Shown in pieces: positions 41,263 to 42,500 of a DNA stretch of 42,500 bases. The DNA is from Cristatella mucedo (taxonomy: Eukaryota; Bryozoa; Phylactolaemata; Cristatellidae): assembly GCA_009760855.2 (NCBI GenBank), contig WPIO01000055.1:992501-1035000 (forward strand), read 5' to 3'. The notes below the pieces were generated by a model that saw only the letters and a list, made by a program, of their open reading frames with translations, had not been told where the DNA came from and searched no databases. Numbering within the stretch: position 1 is the stretch's first letter; each line of letters opens with the position of its first letter. The position numbers and the translations under genes were made by a program.

Positions 41263-41447
41263 CCTACATATGGGTTGCTTTTTCCAAAAAGAATATTTTC
41301 TCCGGGGAGTAGTTCCAAATCTCCTCATCGTTTCAGGTCATGGGGTGTGACAATGTGGAAGATGAAGCTTTCTAACCTCGTGCACGAATTTCTTGACTAT
41401 AAGACCTGCAGTTTTTTGCTTAGGTCATCTTAATAAATATTTGCCAT

Positions 41448-42299
41448 AATAGTAATTATTATTACTATTTTAAATTGACATAGGACCCTCAGAGAACGTA
41501 ATCTCTGTATATGTACTTCGCATTTACTGTAAAAAAAAGCATGGCCGTCCGATGCAATGGTAGAATGGACATATGCACATAGTCAAAATGCGTTATATGG
41601 TTAGTTTACCATGCACAGTATTAGCACGCATGAGCACACAAAAAAAGATTGACAAGGACCCAGAAAATTTTCTTTTAAGCAGATGGGTTTTAAGGTATTT
41701 TAATGTCGTCGTGTCAGGGGATGTCGTAAAGTCAGTCTGGAGCGAGTTCCATGCTTTGGAAGCATACGAACTATAAATACGAAAGATTTTAGTTTAGTTT
41801 GAGTCATAGCTAAAGGATTTGAGTCAGAAAAGCAGGTAATGCAATGTATCTCTGTCTGTAACTCCACAAAGTCATAAAGACTATGTGGGTGTTATGCAGG
41901 AGAGTTGTGTGCAGCGCATTCACAGCCTAAGCAGCTTTCGGTACGCATTCGGTAGCCAACAGACTTCGTCTCACGAAACAAAAAGTAGTAGAATGACTAG
42001 TCTGGTGGGGAGTTGTTCTGCTAGGTTAGCTGCAGCAAGAGAATGGAGAGACCTAAAAGAGAGTGACAAAACCATGAAGTCGATGATATGCTGGTTGATT
42101 GGAAGGCAGTGCAGGTCAACCAGAAGTGGTGAAATGAGCTAACTGATACGCTCACGACAAACAAGCCTGGCTAACGACGTATACGCATAACTGTAAGCCT
42201 CTGATTCCAAAGGCCGGCAGACATGCAAGCAGTGAATTACAGAAGTCAATATGAAATGTCACAAATGCATGGTCCAACTTGCACTATAAAGGTCCCGAT
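41448..42299 (-). mobile_element. LINE-A subfamily copy carrying a LINE-C tail insertion
   Basis: Minus-strand 3' end: TTATTATTACTATT on the plus strand near 41456-41470, stem-loop remnant (CCCTCAGAGAACGTAATCTC), 3' UTR and C-terminal domain (KAW/LEAYEL blocks). It is interrupted at 41837-41982 and continues to the LVHAFVT-equivalent near 42270. Strongly diverged, with many breaks. Confidence 0.75.
41837..41982 (-). mobile_element. LINE-C tail inserted in LINE-A
   Basis: Plus strand: AATGCAATGTATCTCTGTCT, AACTCCACAAAGTCATAAAG, then CGGTACGCATTCGGTAGCCA and CGTCTCACGAAACA. These match the last 145 bases of the 9948 and 23983 LINE-C copies. LINE-A sequence (AGCAGGTA, then GTAGTAGAATGACTAGTCTG) continues across it. 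Confidence 0.88.
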
Positions 42300-42500
42300 C
42301 TAAGGCCATGTCTCTCACAGTTGCGATCTACCAACCCTGTACCGGCTGTCTAAACTAGTTTATGGAAGAGTTTTCAAAGCTCCTCGCCAAGATATTCGTG
42401 TGCGACATGTCGTTATTAATTTCAGGAGACTTTTAAAATTGACAACGAATACCATAGCGACAGTCTGGTCCCTCATTTCTTGACCACCTGGTGAACTTCA
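42300..42500 (+). mobile_element. LINE-B endonuclease fragment cut by the window edge
   Basis: Translation gives MSLTVAIYQPCTGCLN, then FMEEFSKLLAKIFVCDMSLL and ISGDF with a stop where FNIH would follow, then SFLDHLVNF. These correspond to the VVIYLPPW, FSEFLAKMFSRDRPLL and GDFN blocks of the 9269 copy. The element continues beyond 42500. Confidence 0.82.

Overview
This window looks like repeat-rich intergenic DNA from an animal nuclear genome, most likely an aquatic or parasitic invertebrate; the taxon cannot be fixed from the sequence. The reasons are many decayed non-LTR retrotransposons (LINEs) of the CR1/L2 group, tRNA-derived SINEs with A and B boxes, long TG, TA, TC and CTG arrays, and minisatellites. 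I found no host protein-coding gene, rRNA, functional tRNA, operon or CRISPR array that I can defend. Nearly all long open frames are retrotransposon remnants, their antisense shadows, or translated simple repeats.

Five repeat families recur (names are mine). LINE-A: RT, a C-terminal domain with LHWLPV and KAWNSLP motifs, and a 3' stem-loop followed by an (ATT)n tail; about 20 copies or pieces on both strands. LINE-B: endonuclease, linker and RT start (9269, 27812, 42300). LINE-C: RT plus a C-terminal domain with LRWMPVEQR and GPRLWNSLPQF, tail (ACATT)n; its RT resembles LINE-B, so B and C may be two halves of one family. SINE1: tRNA-like head, tail with AATCAGCTAT then a T-run. SINE2: tRNA-like head and a 3' end that copies the LINE-A stem-loop and (ATT)n tail, which suggests it is mobilised by LINE-A enzymes.

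Layout: 1-8780 holds LINE-A copies, a 300-bp tandem duplication, two minisatellites and two SINE1s. 8781-13329 holds a LINE-B endonuclease piece, a LINE-C 3' end, a CT array and about 2.4 kb with no recognised content. 13330-19548 is a dense mosaic of LINE-A, LINE-C and SINE2. 19549-26411 is poorer in LINEs but has a near-perfect 264-bp foldback (20654-20917) with a third arm copy, and a 17-bp polypyrimidine minisatellite split by LINE-C. 26412-33005 is a nest of LINEs inserted into LINEs. 33006-39128 is mostly unassigned, with SINEs, a (CTG/TTG)n array of 99 in-phase triplets and a long TA/TG array. 39129-42500 holds the best RT-bearing LINE-A copy, a LINE-A with a LINE-C tail inside it, and a LINE-B endonuclease piece cut by the window edge.

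All RT and endonuclease remnants have stops, frameshifts or changed catalytic residues, so nothing here appears able to move by itself. The most informative content is the record of how these elements moved: SINE-LINE tail sharing, tail-only insertions, antisense self-insertions that leave long inverted repeats, and a LINE-C internal fragment flanked by an exact 9-bp duplication. All family assignments rest on reading and comparing copies by eye within this window; boundaries are good to roughly 5-20 bases unless a junction is described.
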